A DNA stretch of 40,824 nucleotides. Origin: Streptomyces sp. DvalAA-14 (GTDB lineage: Bacteria; Actinomycetota; Actinomycetes; Streptomycetales; Streptomycetaceae). A program made the position numbers and the translations under genes. Positions within the stretch are counted from its first letter, which is position 1; the number at the start of each line of letters is the position of its first letter. This document shows, one piece after another, positions 34,139-40,824 of the stretch. The stretch lies in assembly GCF_900091855.1 (NCBI RefSeq), contig NZ_FMCH01000068.1:1-40824 (forward strand). The letters are read 5' to 3'. The notes under the pieces are model-generated. The model ran no database searches, was not told where the DNA came from, and saw only the letters and a program-made list of their open reading frames with translations.

Positions 34139-34993
34139 CTACGCGCCGAGGAACTGCCGGATCGCGCCCGCGATCTCGCCGGCGTGGGTCTCCAGCGCGA
34201 AATGGCCGGTGTCGAGGAGGCGGACATCGGCGTCGGGGAGATCGCGCTTGAAGGCCTCGGCCCCGGCCGGCAGGAAGAACGGGTCGTTCTTGCCCCAGAT
34301 GGCCAGCAGCGGCGGCTTGCTGGTGCGGAAGTACTCCTGGAAGCGCGGGTACAGCGCGACGTTGCTCGCGTAGTCGAGGAACAGGTCGAGCTGGATCTCC
34401 TCGGCGCCCTCGCGCGTCATGTAGTAGTTGTCCAGCCCGTAGCCGTCCGGGCTCACCCGCGTCTCGTCCGGCACGCCGTGGGTGTACTGCCACACGGTGG
34501 TCTCCGGCTGCACGAGCTTGCGGATCCCCTCCCGGTTGGCCGCCGAGGGCTCCTTCCAGTACGCCTGGACCGGCGCCCAGCCCTCGCTCAGCCCGTCGTC
34601 GTAGGCGTTGCCGTTCTGCGAGACGATCGCGGTGATCCGCTCCGGGTGCCGGGTGGCGATGCGGAAACCGACCGGGGCGCCGTAGTCGAAGACGTACAGC
34701 GCGAAGCGGTCCAGGCCCAGCACCTCGGTCAGGCGGTCGGTCACGTCGGTGAGGTGCTCGAAGGTGTAGTCGAAGTCGCCGCGCGCGGGCAGGTCCGTCC
34801 GGCCGAAGCCGGGCAGGTCCGGGGCCACGACGTGGAACCGGTCGGCGAGCAGCGGGATCAGCTCGCGGAACATGTGGCTCGAGGACGGGAATCCGTGCAG
34901 CAGGAGCAGCGTCGGCGCGTCGGGAGCCCCGGCCTCACGGTAGAACACCTTCAATCCGTCCACGTCCGCCGTGCGGTATGCGATGTCGGTCAT
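34139..34993 (-). CDS. Alpha/beta hydrolase, epoxide hydrolase / haloalkane dehalogenase type
   Basis: 284 residues. HGFPSSSHMF at 33-42 forms the oxyanion region. The nucleophile elbow reads VFDYGAP with Asp103, and His264 (DTGHFALE) completes the triad. An Asp nucleophile marks epoxide hydrolases and dehalogenases as opposed to esterases. It may lead an operon with the SDR and DUF427 genes. A GCGGTTAC site at 35060-35067, also found at the CGNR regulator promoter, lies 67 bases upstream of the start and suggests shared control. Confidence 0.88.
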   Translation of the reverse strand: MTDIAYRTADVDGLKVFYREAGAPDAPTLLLLHGFPSSSHMFRELIPLLADRFHVVAPDLPGFGRTDLPARGDFDYTFEHLTDVTDRLTEVLGLDRFALYVFDYGAPVGFRIATRHPERITAIVSQNGNAYDDGLSEGWAPVQAYWKEPSAANREGIRKLVQPETTVWQYTHGVPDETRVSPDGYGLDNYYMTREGAEEIQLDLFLDYASNVALYPRFQEYFRTSKPPLLAIWGKNDPFFLPAGAEAFKRDLPDADVRLLDTGHFALETHAGEIAGAIRQFLGA

Positions 34994-35059
34994 GACAGGT
35001 CACCTTGCTTTCTGGAACGTTTCTCGATCGGCGTGCGTAACTTTCCCAAGCCTCATTGA

Positions 35060-35067
35060 GCGGTTAC
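35060..35067. promoter_or_regulatory. GCGGTTAC box upstream of the Asp-nucleophile hydrolase
   Basis: The eight bases GCGGTTAC match the core of the inverted repeat near the CGNR gene (AGTAACCGCC / GGCGGTTACT). It lies in the 125-base gap between the two hydrolase genes, 67 bases upstream of the hydrolase start at 34993. A further GTAAC at 35037-35041 lies nearby. It is a candidate third site for the same regulator. Confidence 0.4.
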
Positions 35068-35118
35068 GGGTGGCGGATGTCCGCGCCGGTCGCAGCGGCC
35101 TCAGCGGCCTCAGCGGCG

Positions 35119-35817
35119 TCAGCGACCGGACTCGACCTCGCGCACCGCTTCCAGCACGATGTCGACGACCGCGGTCGTCGCCGTGAGCATGGGCAGGTGG
35201 TCGGCGGGAACCGTGCGCACCCGCGCCTTCATCCGCTCGGCCATGAAACGCTGGTTCGCCGCCGGGATCATCCGGTCCTCCTCGGCCACCAGGAACCAGC
35301 TCGGCCGGTCCTTCCACGCCGGACGGCCCACCGGGACCCCGATGCTCCCCGCGGTGAGCGGCCGCTGGGTGGCCGCCAGCAGTGCCTGCTCCTCGGGCGA
35401 GGCGTGCTGGGCGAAGGCCCGGGCGAAGGCCTCTTCGGGCAGCCAGATCAACTCGTGCGGGTCCGGGGCGAGTTGTGGGGCCAGCGGGTGCGGTTCGGTG
35501 CGGTAGAAGATGTCGGTCACCGTCTCGCCCTCGTCCGGGGCGAGCGCGGTGACGTACACCAGCGAGGCCACCTTCTCGTCGCTCGTCGACGCGATGACCG
35601 CGCCGGCGTAGGCGTGCCCCACCAGTACGACCGGGCCGTCCACCCGCTCCAGGGTCCAGGTGAGCGCGGCGACGTCGTCGGCCAGCGAGGTGAGGGGCAG
35701 CGGTGCGGCCAGGGCCTTCACGCCCTCGGACCGCAGCCCCGCGATCACCTTGTTCCAGCTCGACCCGTCGGCCCAGGCGCCGTGCGCCAGCACCACCTTG
35801 ACGTTGTTCTCCGACAT
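35119..35817 (-). CDS. Alpha/beta-hydrolase-fold protein with Ala at the nucleophile position
   Basis: 232 residues. AHGAWADGSSW at 11-21 supplies the oxyanion hole and LVGHAYAGAVI the elbow. The elbow is G-H-A-Y-A-G with Ala69 where Ser is expected. The C-terminal histidine is present (PADHLPMLT). Relatives with GHSYGG are esterases; the Ala form recurs in my recollection of actinomycete sequences and may be a distinct subgroup. AGGAG and GGGG before ATG 35817 make a strong ribosome site. It is divergent from the CGNR regulator across a region with symmetrical operator sites. Confidence 0.85.
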   Translation of the reverse strand: MSENNVKVVLAHGAWADGSSWNKVIAGLRSEGVKALAAPLPLTSLADDVAALTWTLERVDGPVVLVGHAYAGAVIASTSDEKVASLVYVTALAPDEGETVTDIFYRTEPHPLAPQLAPDPHELIWLPEEAFARAFAQHASPEEQALLAATQRPLTAGSIGVPVGRPAWKDRPSWFLVAEEDRMIPAANQRFMAERMKARVRTVPADHLPMLTATTAVVDIVLEAVREVESGR

Positions 35818-35866
35818 CCCCTGCTCCTCACGCGACACTCCGGCTCAGGCAGCGGGACTCCGGATG

Positions 35867-35941
35867 AGTAACCGCCCTGACGCCATTAGCGAGGTTATGA
35901 ACGAGATGGATAACTTGTCAAGGAGGCTCAAGGCGGTTACT
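35867..35941. promoter_or_regulatory. 10-bp inverted repeat operator AGTAACCGCC / GGCGGTTACT
   Basis: The arms at 35867-35876 and 35932-35941 are exact reverse complements. Between them GTTAT (35894-35898) and ATAAC (35910-35914) give a second, weaker symmetrical pair. The right arm overlaps the -10 box of the CGNR promoter. The left arm lies 50 bases upstream of the hydrolase start. Symmetry across a divergent promoter suggests one regulator represses both genes. Confidence 0.6.
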
Positions 35942-35943
35942 GT
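35915..35943 (+). promoter_or_regulatory. Promoter of the CGNR regulator gene
   Basis: TTGTCA at 35915-35920 and TACTGT at 35938-35943 are separated by exactly 17 bases, a near-consensus vegetative promoter. Transcription would start near 35950, leaving a leader of about 37 bases before the ATG at 35987. Confidence 0.6.
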
Positions 35944-35986
35944 CAGGGGGGGAACGAAACGACCCGTACCGGGAGGGACTTCAAGG

Positions 35987-36658
35987 ATGGTCCAACACGC
36001 TCCGGCCCTGTTCCTCGCCGACACGCCCGGCCTGGACTTCCTCAACTCGATCGCCACACCGGTGGACACCCGGATCGACTGGATCGAGGACGGCGAGGGC
36101 CTGCTGGCGTGGCTGGAGCAGGCGGGACTGGTGCCGCCGCGCACCCTCGCCGAGCTGCGGGAGCAGGCCATGCCCGGCGAGCTCGACGCGGTCGCCGCTC
36201 AGGCGCGCGGCCTGCGCGAGACGTTCCGGACCTTCGTCCAGGAACACCGGGGCGCACCGCTCACCGCCGAAGCCCTGCCGGAACTGGCACCGCTGAACCG
36301 GCTGCTCGCCCGCGACGAGGGGTTCCTGCAGCTGGGTGTCGCCGAGGACACGACCGGGGACACGGCCGGGGATGCGGCCGGGGATGCGGCCGGGGACCGG
36401 GCGACGGCCGGCCTCCGGATACGGACGATGCGGCGCTGGCGCTCACCGGACTCGCTGCTGCTGCCCATCGGCGAAGCGCTGGCGGGACTCGTCAGCGAGG
36501 AGGATTTCACGGACGTCAAGGCATGCGAAGGCCCGGCATGCACCCTGATGTTCGTCGACCGCACGCGCGGGCGCGTCCGCAGGTGGTGCAGCATGGCGAT
36601 CTGCGGAAACCGCGCGAAGCAGGCCGCCCACCGCAGCCGGCTAAAGAACAGCGGCTGA
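35987..36658 (+). CDS. CGNR zinc-finger transcriptional regulator (ABATE domain)
   Basis: 223 residues. The N-terminal ABATE-like domain begins LFLADTPGLDFLNSIATP. The C-terminal CGNR zinc finger has Cys pairs in CEGPAC and RWCSMAICGNRAKQAAHR, expected to bind one zinc and DNA. A Thr/Ala-Gly-Asp repeat encoded at 36347-36394 lies in the linker. The ATG at 35987 follows AAGG and a GGGAGG further up, and matches the family start. It probably regulates itself and the divergent hydrolase through the inverted repeat in its promoter. Confidence 0.9.
   Translation: MVQHAPALFLADTPGLDFLNSIATPVDTRIDWIEDGEGLLAWLEQAGLVPPRTLAELREQAMPGELDAVAAQARGLRETFRTFVQEHRGAPLTAEALPELAPLNRLLARDEGFLQLGVAEDTTGDTAGDAAGDAAGDRATAGLRIRTMRRWRSPDSLLLPIGEALAGLVSEEDFTDVKACEGPACTLMFVDRTRGRVRRWCSMAICGNRAKQAAHRSRLKNSG
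36347..36394 (+). repeat. Four in-frame 12-bp repeats within the CGNR gene
   Basis: Four units of the type GA(C/T)(A/G)CG(A/G)CCGGG encode the tetrapeptide D-T/A-T/A-G four times in the linker between the two domains. The third and fourth copies are identical, which suggests recent slippage. The repeat keeps the frame. Confidence 0.75.
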
Positions 36659-36729
36659 GCGCTCGGTCCGGCCCGGGATTCGGTCCGACCCGGAACTTGA
36701 GCCCGCCCGGAACTCGAACCGGCCCGAGC

Positions 36730-36755
36730 CCGGTCCGGCTGCGGATCCGGACCGG
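36730..36755. terminator. Bidirectional terminator hairpin
   Basis: CCGGTCCGG and CCGGACCGG form a perfect 9-bp stem around an 8-base loop. It ends two bases before the stop of the converging minus-strand gene and 72 bases after the CGNR stop. Confidence 0.65.
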
Positions 36756-36756
36756 C

Positions 36757-37101
36757 TCAGGACTCCGTCCGGCGGGGCGCCGGCCCGTAGCCGCCGGCCG
36801 GCTGTTCGCAGTCCCGGCGGTCCCGGAACTCTCGCAGCCGGGTGGTGAGGAGCCGGAGCACGGGAGTGCGGGCCCGGTGGCGGCGCTCGTACCGGAGCAC
36901 GAGTTCCACCTGCTCCCGGTCCAGATCCGGCAGGCGGCCCTCCACCTCCCGCCGGGGAAGGTGGTTGTACTCGGCTATCGGAAGTTCGCCCGTGGCCGGG
37001 CCCGGCGCACTGTCGTCGAACGGCACCACTGAAGTCACCCCATACGTCGCCCCGCAGGTCACCCGAAGGTCAACGGTACGGATGCCCGGCCGACCCGGCA
37101 C
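36757..37101 (-). CDS. Small actinobacterial protein of unknown function
   Basis: Up to 114 residues. A conserved-looking block reads LPIAEYNHLP, then LPDLDREQVELVLRYERRHRARTPVLRLLTTRL. I recall this pattern from short actinobacterial domains annotated as lipid-droplet-associated or DUF proteins, but I am not sure of the family. The GTG at 37101 is the longest start and has no ribosome site. A GTG at 37038 would give a 93-residue protein beginning at TSVVPFDDS and may be correct. It is divergent from the acyl-CoA dehydrogenase-like gene. Confidence 0.65.
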   Translation of the reverse strand: MPGRPGIRTVDLRVTCGATYGVTSVVPFDDSAPGPATGELPIAEYNHLPRREVEGRLPDLDREQVELVLRYERRHRARTPVLRLLTTRLREFRDRRDCEQPAGGYGPAPRRTES

Positions 37102-37258
37102 AAAACGCCGCTCCCGCGCGGGGCCGCTCTTCCGCCGCCCGCCGCACGGGACGCTGCGTAAGACCCTGCCCGTGGGGCATGCGGATGCGTACGCGCTTGT
37201 GCCGAGTGAAGGTGATGGCGTGGATCGGGGGCCGTCGTACGGGCAAGGAGCACCACGG

Positions 37259-38329
37259 ATGTACAGCGCAGGGCGCCAACGGGACGTTTTCTCCTCGCCG
37301 GCGCAGGAGGCTCCGGGCGCGACGGGGGACGGGTTCTCCGCGCGGCGGGCCCAGCAGGAGGCCGCGGCCGGGTTCGCCGGTTACGTGGCGGAGCTGTGGT
37401 CCGGTGCCGCCGTCTGCCCGCCCCCGGGCGCCGGCCGGACCGCCGAGCGGTTCGCGGCCCTGACCGCGGTCGCCGAGCGTGATCTGAGCGTGGCGCGGCT
37501 GGTGGAGGGCCATGTCGACGCCCTCTCGATCCTCGCCGAACTCGGCGGGCCGCAGCCGGTGCCAGGACAGCGCTGGGGCGTATGGGCGGCCGAGCCGCCG
37601 GGGGAGGGGCTCACCGCCGAGCAGACCGGGCAGGACTGGTCGCTGAGCGGTCTCAAGCAGTACTGCTCCGGCGCGCACAGCTGCACCCACGCGCTGGTGA
37701 CCGCGGCCACGGACCGCGGCCGCCGGCTCTTCGCGGTCGCTACCGGGGCCGGGGACGGTGCGGACGTTCCCGGATACCGTCCGGTCGAGGGCACCTGGCA
37801 GGCCATCGGCATGGCCGGCAGTGACACGCCGGACGTGCGCTTCGACGCCGTGCCCGCGGTACCGGTCGGGGACGTCGGCGGATACCTGACCCGTCCCGGT
37901 TTCCAGCACGGCGGCATCGGCGTGGCGGCCTGCTGGCTCGGCGGCGCCCGCGCGGTGGCCGAGGTGCTGCTGCGGGCGGCGGCCCAGCGGGGCCCCGAAC
38001 CGCTCACCGACGCCCACCTGGGGGCGGTCGACATGCGGCTGCACGCGGCCGGCGTCGTGCTGCGGCAGGCCGCCGACGAGATCGACGACGACCCGGCCGA
38101 TCTCCGCGGCACCGCCCGTGTCCGCAGCCTGCGGGTGCGCGGCTTCATCGAATCGGTCTGCGCCGATGTCCTGACGCACGTCGGCCGCGCCACCGGCGCC
38201 GGACCGCTGTGCCACGACGAACGGCACGCCCGCAACGCCGCCGACCTGGCGGTCTACATCCGGCAGCACCATGCCGAACGCAATCTGGCCGAGCTGGGTG
38301 CACTCGTCGGCCGCAAGGAGTCGTCGTGA
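37259..38329 (+). CDS. Acyl-CoA dehydrogenase-like flavoprotein
   Basis: 356 residues with acyl-CoA dehydrogenase-like features: WGVWAAEPPGEGLTAEQ and LSGLKQYCSGAHSCTHALVTA in the central beta domain, and a helical C-terminal domain (LGAVDMRLHAAGVVLRQAADEI to RHARNAADLAVYIRQHH). The usual signature blocks are poorly kept, so its substrate may be unusual. AAGGAG about nine bases before ATG 37259 sets the start; the frame is open further upstream. It is the first gene of a four-gene unit in which each stop overlaps the next start, with PIG-L deacetylase, methyltransferase and glycosyltransferase. Confidence 0.82.
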   Translation: MYSAGRQRDVFSSPAQEAPGATGDGFSARRAQQEAAAGFAGYVAELWSGAAVCPPPGAGRTAERFAALTAVAERDLSVARLVEGHVDALSILAELGGPQPVPGQRWGVWAAEPPGEGLTAEQTGQDWSLSGLKQYCSGAHSCTHALVTAATDRGRRLFAVATGAGDGADVPGYRPVEGTWQAIGMAGSDTPDVRFDAVPAVPVGDVGGYLTRPGFQHGGIGVAACWLGGARAVAEVLLRAAAQRGPEPLTDAHLGAVDMRLHAAGVVLRQAADEIDDDPADLRGTARVRSLRVRGFIESVCADVLTHVGRATGAGPLCHDERHARNAADLAVYIRQHHAERNLAELGALVGRKESS

Positions 38330-39168
38330 CGCAGCACGCGGGGGAGCCGTACGTGAAGCAAGCGGGGGAGGCGTACCCGGGGGGCGTTGGGGAGGCGTAC
38401 CCGGGGGACGCCGGGAAGCCGCCTTCCTACGCCGACCCCATCCAGGCCCCGGGCACGGACGAGGCCCACTGGCGGGCCTGGGACGGCTGGCACAAACTGC
38501 CCGAACTGCGGCTTCCCACCGCGGGGCGGGTCGTGGTGGTGGCCGCGCACCCGGACGACGAGGTGCTGGGGGCCGGCGGCACGATGGCGCTGCTCGCGGA
38601 CGCCGGCGTGTCCGTCACGGTCGTGTCGATCACCGACGGCGAAGCCTCCCACGCCGGCAGCAAAATCGTCACGCCCGACCGGCTCGCCGACCTGCGGGCC
38701 GGCGAACTCCGCGACGCGCTGGCCGAGTTGGGCGCGGGCACGGCCGACATCGTCCGGCTGAAGGTGCCGGACACCGAGGCCGCCGGCCACGAGGAGGAAG
38801 TGGCCGCGGCCCTCGCCCCGCTGCTGCACGGCGCGCAGCTGTGCCTGGCCCCGTGGATCGGCGATGTCCACGGCGATCACGAGGCCGCGGGCCGGGCCGC
38901 GCTGGCCGCCGCCCGCACCGCGTCGGTGGCGTGCCTGATGTACCCGGTGTGGATGTGGCACTGGGCCCGGCCGGACGACCCCCGCGTGCCGTGGCCGTCC
39001 GCCCGCCGCGTACGCCTGCCGGAGCCGGTGCTGGCCCGCAAACGAGCCGCCGTCGAGCGGTTCGGCAGCCAGATCCGCCCGCTGGGCCCCGCGCCGGAGG
39101 ACGCCGCGATCCTGCCGCCGGAAGAGATCGCGCACCACCTGCGCGACGTCGAAGTGGTGTTCGCATGA
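38326..39168 (+). CDS. PIG-L (LmbE) family deacetylase
   Basis: 280 residues. The zinc motif AHPDDEVLGAGG and the later DVHGDHEAAGRAAL are the catalytic hallmarks of de-N-acetylases acting on GlcNAc-linked substrates. The N-terminus carries three 8-residue repeats (GEPYVKQA, GEAYPGGV, GEAYPGDA) encoded by 24-bp units at 38341-38412. GTG at 38326 overlaps the previous stop. In many actinobacteria the deacetylase and the methyltransferase encoded next are one fused protein, which supports a joint pathway on a glycan or glycosylated metabolite. Confidence 0.9.
   Translation: MTQHAGEPYVKQAGEAYPGGVGEAYPGDAGKPPSYADPIQAPGTDEAHWRAWDGWHKLPELRLPTAGRVVVVAAHPDDEVLGAGGTMALLADAGVSVTVVSITDGEASHAGSKIVTPDRLADLRAGELRDALAELGAGTADIVRLKVPDTEAAGHEEEVAAALAPLLHGAQLCLAPWIGDVHGDHEAAGRAALAAARTASVACLMYPVWMWHWARPDDPRVPWPSARRVRLPEPVLARKRAAVERFGSQIRPLGPAPEDAAILPPEEIAHHLRDVEVVFA
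38341..38412 (+). repeat. Three 24-bp in-frame repeats at the PIG-L N-terminus
   Basis: Units start at 38341, 38365 and 38389. The second and third share the 19 bases GGGGAGGCGTACCCGGGGG exactly. They encode the 8-residue repeat GE(P/A)Y(V/P)xxx ahead of the catalytic domain. Confidence 0.75.
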
Positions 39169-39842
39169 CCACCGCCCGGCCGGGCGGCGCCCAGGAAGGT
39201 GCCCAGCCGGCCGCGCCGACCGGGGAAAGCACGCCCGCTGCCTACTTCGAGGCCCAGTACCGGCGCGGGCCCGATCCCTGGCACCTGGCGGAACGCTGGT
39301 ACGAGCAGCGCAAGTACGACCTCACCGCGGCCGCCCTGCCGCGGCCCCGTTACCGCAGCGCGTTCGAGCCCGGCTGCTCGGTCGGCGAACTGACCCGGCG
39401 GCTGGCCGGCCGCTGCGACGCCCTGCTGGCCGCCGACCGCGTCGCCTCCGCGGTGGAAACCACCCGGCAGCGCACCGCCGGACTCCCGGGTGTGACGGTC
39501 CGCCGGCTCACGCTGCCGGACCAGTGGCCGGACGGCAGCTTCGATCTGATCGTGCTGTCCGAACTCCTCTACTACTTCGACGCGCCCACCGTCGACCACC
39601 TCGTGGCACGCGCCACCGCGTCGCTGGAACCGGGCGGCACCCTGGTCACCGTGCACTGGAACCACCCGGTGCCCGAGCACTTGGGCACCGGCGACGACAT
39701 CGCCGAACGGCTCGCCCGCGTGGCGGATCTCCACCTGCTGGCCGACCACCGCGAGGACGACTTCGTGCTGCAGATCCACGCGCGCGCCCTTCCCGACGGC
39801 CGCCGACCGGTGACACCGGCCGAACGGGAAGGACTGGTGTGA
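39165..39842 (+). CDS. SAM-dependent methyltransferase, NodS-like
   Basis: 225 residues with a Rossmann methyltransferase core. YFEAQYRRGPDPWHLAERWYEQRKYDLT is the NodS-type opening. Motif I reads FEPGCSVGELTRRLA, and LIVLSELLYYF is the post-I/II region. NodS-like enzymes N-methylate a de-N-acetylated glucosamine, which fits the PIG-L deacetylase encoded just upstream (ATGA overlap at 39165-39168). The C-terminus runs into the glycosyltransferase start. Substrate assignment is inference. Confidence 0.9.
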   Translation: MTTARPGGAQEGAQPAAPTGESTPAAYFEAQYRRGPDPWHLAERWYEQRKYDLTAAALPRPRYRSAFEPGCSVGELTRRLAGRCDALLAADRVASAVETTRQRTAGLPGVTVRRLTLPDQWPDGSFDLIVLSELLYYFDAPTVDHLVARATASLEPGGTLVTVHWNHPVPEHLGTGDDIAERLARVADLHLLADHREDDFVLQIHARALPDGRRPVTPAEREGLV

Positions 39843-40555
39843 ACATCGAGGCCGTCGCGGTCGTGATCCCGGCCCACGACGAGGAGGCCCTGCTGCCGGC
39901 CGCGCTGGCCGCGGTGGCCGCCGCCGGCCGGCACCCCGACCTCACCGGTGTCCGGCTGCTGACCGTGGTCGTCGCGGATTCCTGCCGGGACCGCACCGCG
40001 GAGGTCGCCCGGCGGTCGGGGGCCGTCGTCGTCACCGCGAACTGCGGCAATCCCGGTCTCGCCCGCGCGACCGGGACGGAGTGGGCGCTGCGCGAACTCG
40101 CCTCGCCCGTGCGCACCACGTGGATCGCGATCACCGACGCCGACAGCGTCGTCCCCGCCGACTGGCTCGCCTACCACCGCGCCCGGGCCGCCGAGGGCTG
40201 GGAAGCCGTCGTCGGAACCGTCGCGCTGCCGGCGACCGCGGCGTCCTCCCTGGTGGCGCGCCATCACACCCACTACGAGGCCACCCGCCCGTCGGACGGA
40301 TCCCCCTGGCGCCACCCGCACATCCACGGCGCCAACCTCGGCCTGACCGCCGCCGCCTACCGCGCCGTCGGCGGCTTCCCGCCCCTCGACGTCGGCGAGG
40401 ACCGCGCCCTGGTCGCCGCCCTGGACGCCGCCGCCCACCGCGTCCTGCGCACCCCGGACTGCCCCGTCCTGACCTCCCCCCGCCTACGATCCCGCACCCG
40501 CGGCGGCTTCGCCGACCACCTGGCAGCCCTGCCCGACCGCGAGGCGGCCAGCTGA
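39839..40555 (+). CDS. Family 2 glycosyltransferase
   Basis: 238 residues, GT-A fold: VVIPAHDEEALLPAALAAV at the start, ADSCRDRTAEVAR, and the metal-binding DADSVVPADWL. A HGANLGLTAAAYRAVGGFP acceptor-side motif follows. GTG at 39839 overlaps the methyltransferase stop. As the last gene of the dehydrogenase-deacetylase-methyltransferase unit, it would add a sugar to the same unknown product. No membrane helix is seen, so it is probably cytosolic or peripheral. Confidence 0.9.
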   Translation: MNIEAVAVVIPAHDEEALLPAALAAVAAAGRHPDLTGVRLLTVVVADSCRDRTAEVARRSGAVVVTANCGNPGLARATGTEWALRELASPVRTTWIAITDADSVVPADWLAYHRARAAEGWEAVVGTVALPATAASSLVARHHTHYEATRPSDGSPWRHPHIHGANLGLTAAAYRAVGGFPPLDVGEDRALVAALDAAAHRVLRTPDCPVLTSPRLRSRTRGGFADHLAALPDREAAS

Positions 40556-40557
40556 CC

Positions 40558-40581
40558 CGAAGCGCCATCCGGCTTCGCCGG
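40558..40581 (+). terminator. Possible terminator after the glycosyltransferase operon
   Basis: CGAAGC and GCTTCG pair over an 8-base loop, and the overlapping CCGGCTTCGCCGG can form an alternative tight stem. The site starts three bases after the glycosyltransferase stop. Confidence 0.4.
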
Positions 40582-40784
40582 GGCACCTGTCCGCCGACCC
40601 CCACCGCCCGCGCCCCGCACACCGGGCGACTGCCCGAACCCGGCCGGGGCCCGGTTCCCCGGGGCACCCGGCACACCCCGGTCAGCCGACCCGGACCGGC
40701 GTCCGGCTTCGCCGGGACACCTTGCGCACCCGGGCCCGCGCCGTCCCGGCCTCCGCGGCCGGGCGCCCGTCGCGGCTTCGCCGG
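40569..40784. repeat. Three GGCTTCGCCGG stem-loop repeats in the right-end gap
   Basis: CCGGCTTCGCCGG occurs at 40569-40581 and 40703-40715, and GCGGCTTCGCCGG at 40772-40784. Each forms a 4-5 bp stem around TTC. Flanking bases are partly shared (GGGGCACC, GGGACACC). The rest of 40556-40824 shows no convincing gene on either strand. Confidence 0.55.
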
Positions 40785-40824
40785 GTTGACGGCCGGTCAA
40801 CCGGTGAGCCGACCCGCGGGCCGG

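Noticed and set aside
40357..40800. Minus-strand frame at the right end
   Set aside because: Arg/Gly/Pro-rich with no motif, and it overlaps the glycosyltransferase C-terminus in antisense.

Overview
The window is high-GC actinomycete DNA, most likely Streptomyces or a close relative. Codon third positions are almost all G or C, GTG starts and ATGA/GTGA stop-start overlaps are common, and the gene families are typical of that group. The centre is a complete type II polyketide (aromatic) gene cluster of the angucycline type. No deoxysugar, glycosyltransferase or O-methyltransferase gene lies next to the core, so the sequence predicts an unglycosylated angucyclinone-derived product shaped by flavin chemistry.

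Layout. (1) 2-46: start of a minus-strand gene that runs off the left edge. (2) 282-6999 (minus): an operon encoding a peptide/nickel-type ABC importer (lipoprotein, two permeases, fused double ATPase), followed by a membrane acyltransferase. (3) 7120-7806 (minus): an orphan atypical response regulator, with a possible 36-codon leader ORF overlapping its start. (4) 7816-8274: a divergent control region rich in GTCAAG/CTTGAC boxes. (5) 8275-23192 (plus): a 15-gene operon. It runs FAD oxygenase, TcmI-like cyclase, KS-alpha, KS-beta/CLF, ACP, C-9 ketoreductase, aromatase/cyclase, second FAD oxygenase, C-6-type SDR, acyl-CoA carboxylase beta subunit, luciferase-like flavoenzyme, MFS exporter, FMN reductase, didomain ABM protein and acyl-CoA-dehydrogenase-fold monooxygenase. 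The first nine genes follow the urd/lan order E-F-A-B-C-D-L-M-V. (6) 23272-23955 (minus): a second atypical response regulator. (7) 24177-28430: a TetR repressor divergent from a DHA2 exporter, an SDR with a degraded active site, a second didomain ABM protein, and an acyl-CoA carboxylase epsilon subunit on the opposite strand.

Working model. The carboxylase beta and epsilon subunits (the alpha subunit would come from elsewhere) make malonyl-CoA. KS/CLF/ACP build the chain, and KR, ARO/CYC and cyclase fold it into a benz[a]anthracene. The two FAD oxygenases and the SDR oxidise and reduce the angucyclinone. The luciferase-like enzyme, the FMN reductase with the group D monooxygenase, and the two ABM proteins give the tailoring that should set this product apart. 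Two exporters and a TetR switch handle export and self-resistance. Two orphan atypical response regulators probably control the cluster through ligands rather than phosphorylation.

The right third (28673-40824) looks like ordinary chromosome: an ornithine-lipid-type acyltransferase pair, a WYL regulator divergent from a DinB/DUF664 protein behind a 14-bp tandem repeat, a DUF427 protein, an SDR and two alpha/beta hydrolases next to a CGNR regulator with a clear palindromic operator, and an acyl-CoA dehydrogenase / PIG-L deacetylase / methyltransferase / glycosyltransferase operon. All function calls come from reading motifs. No database search was run.
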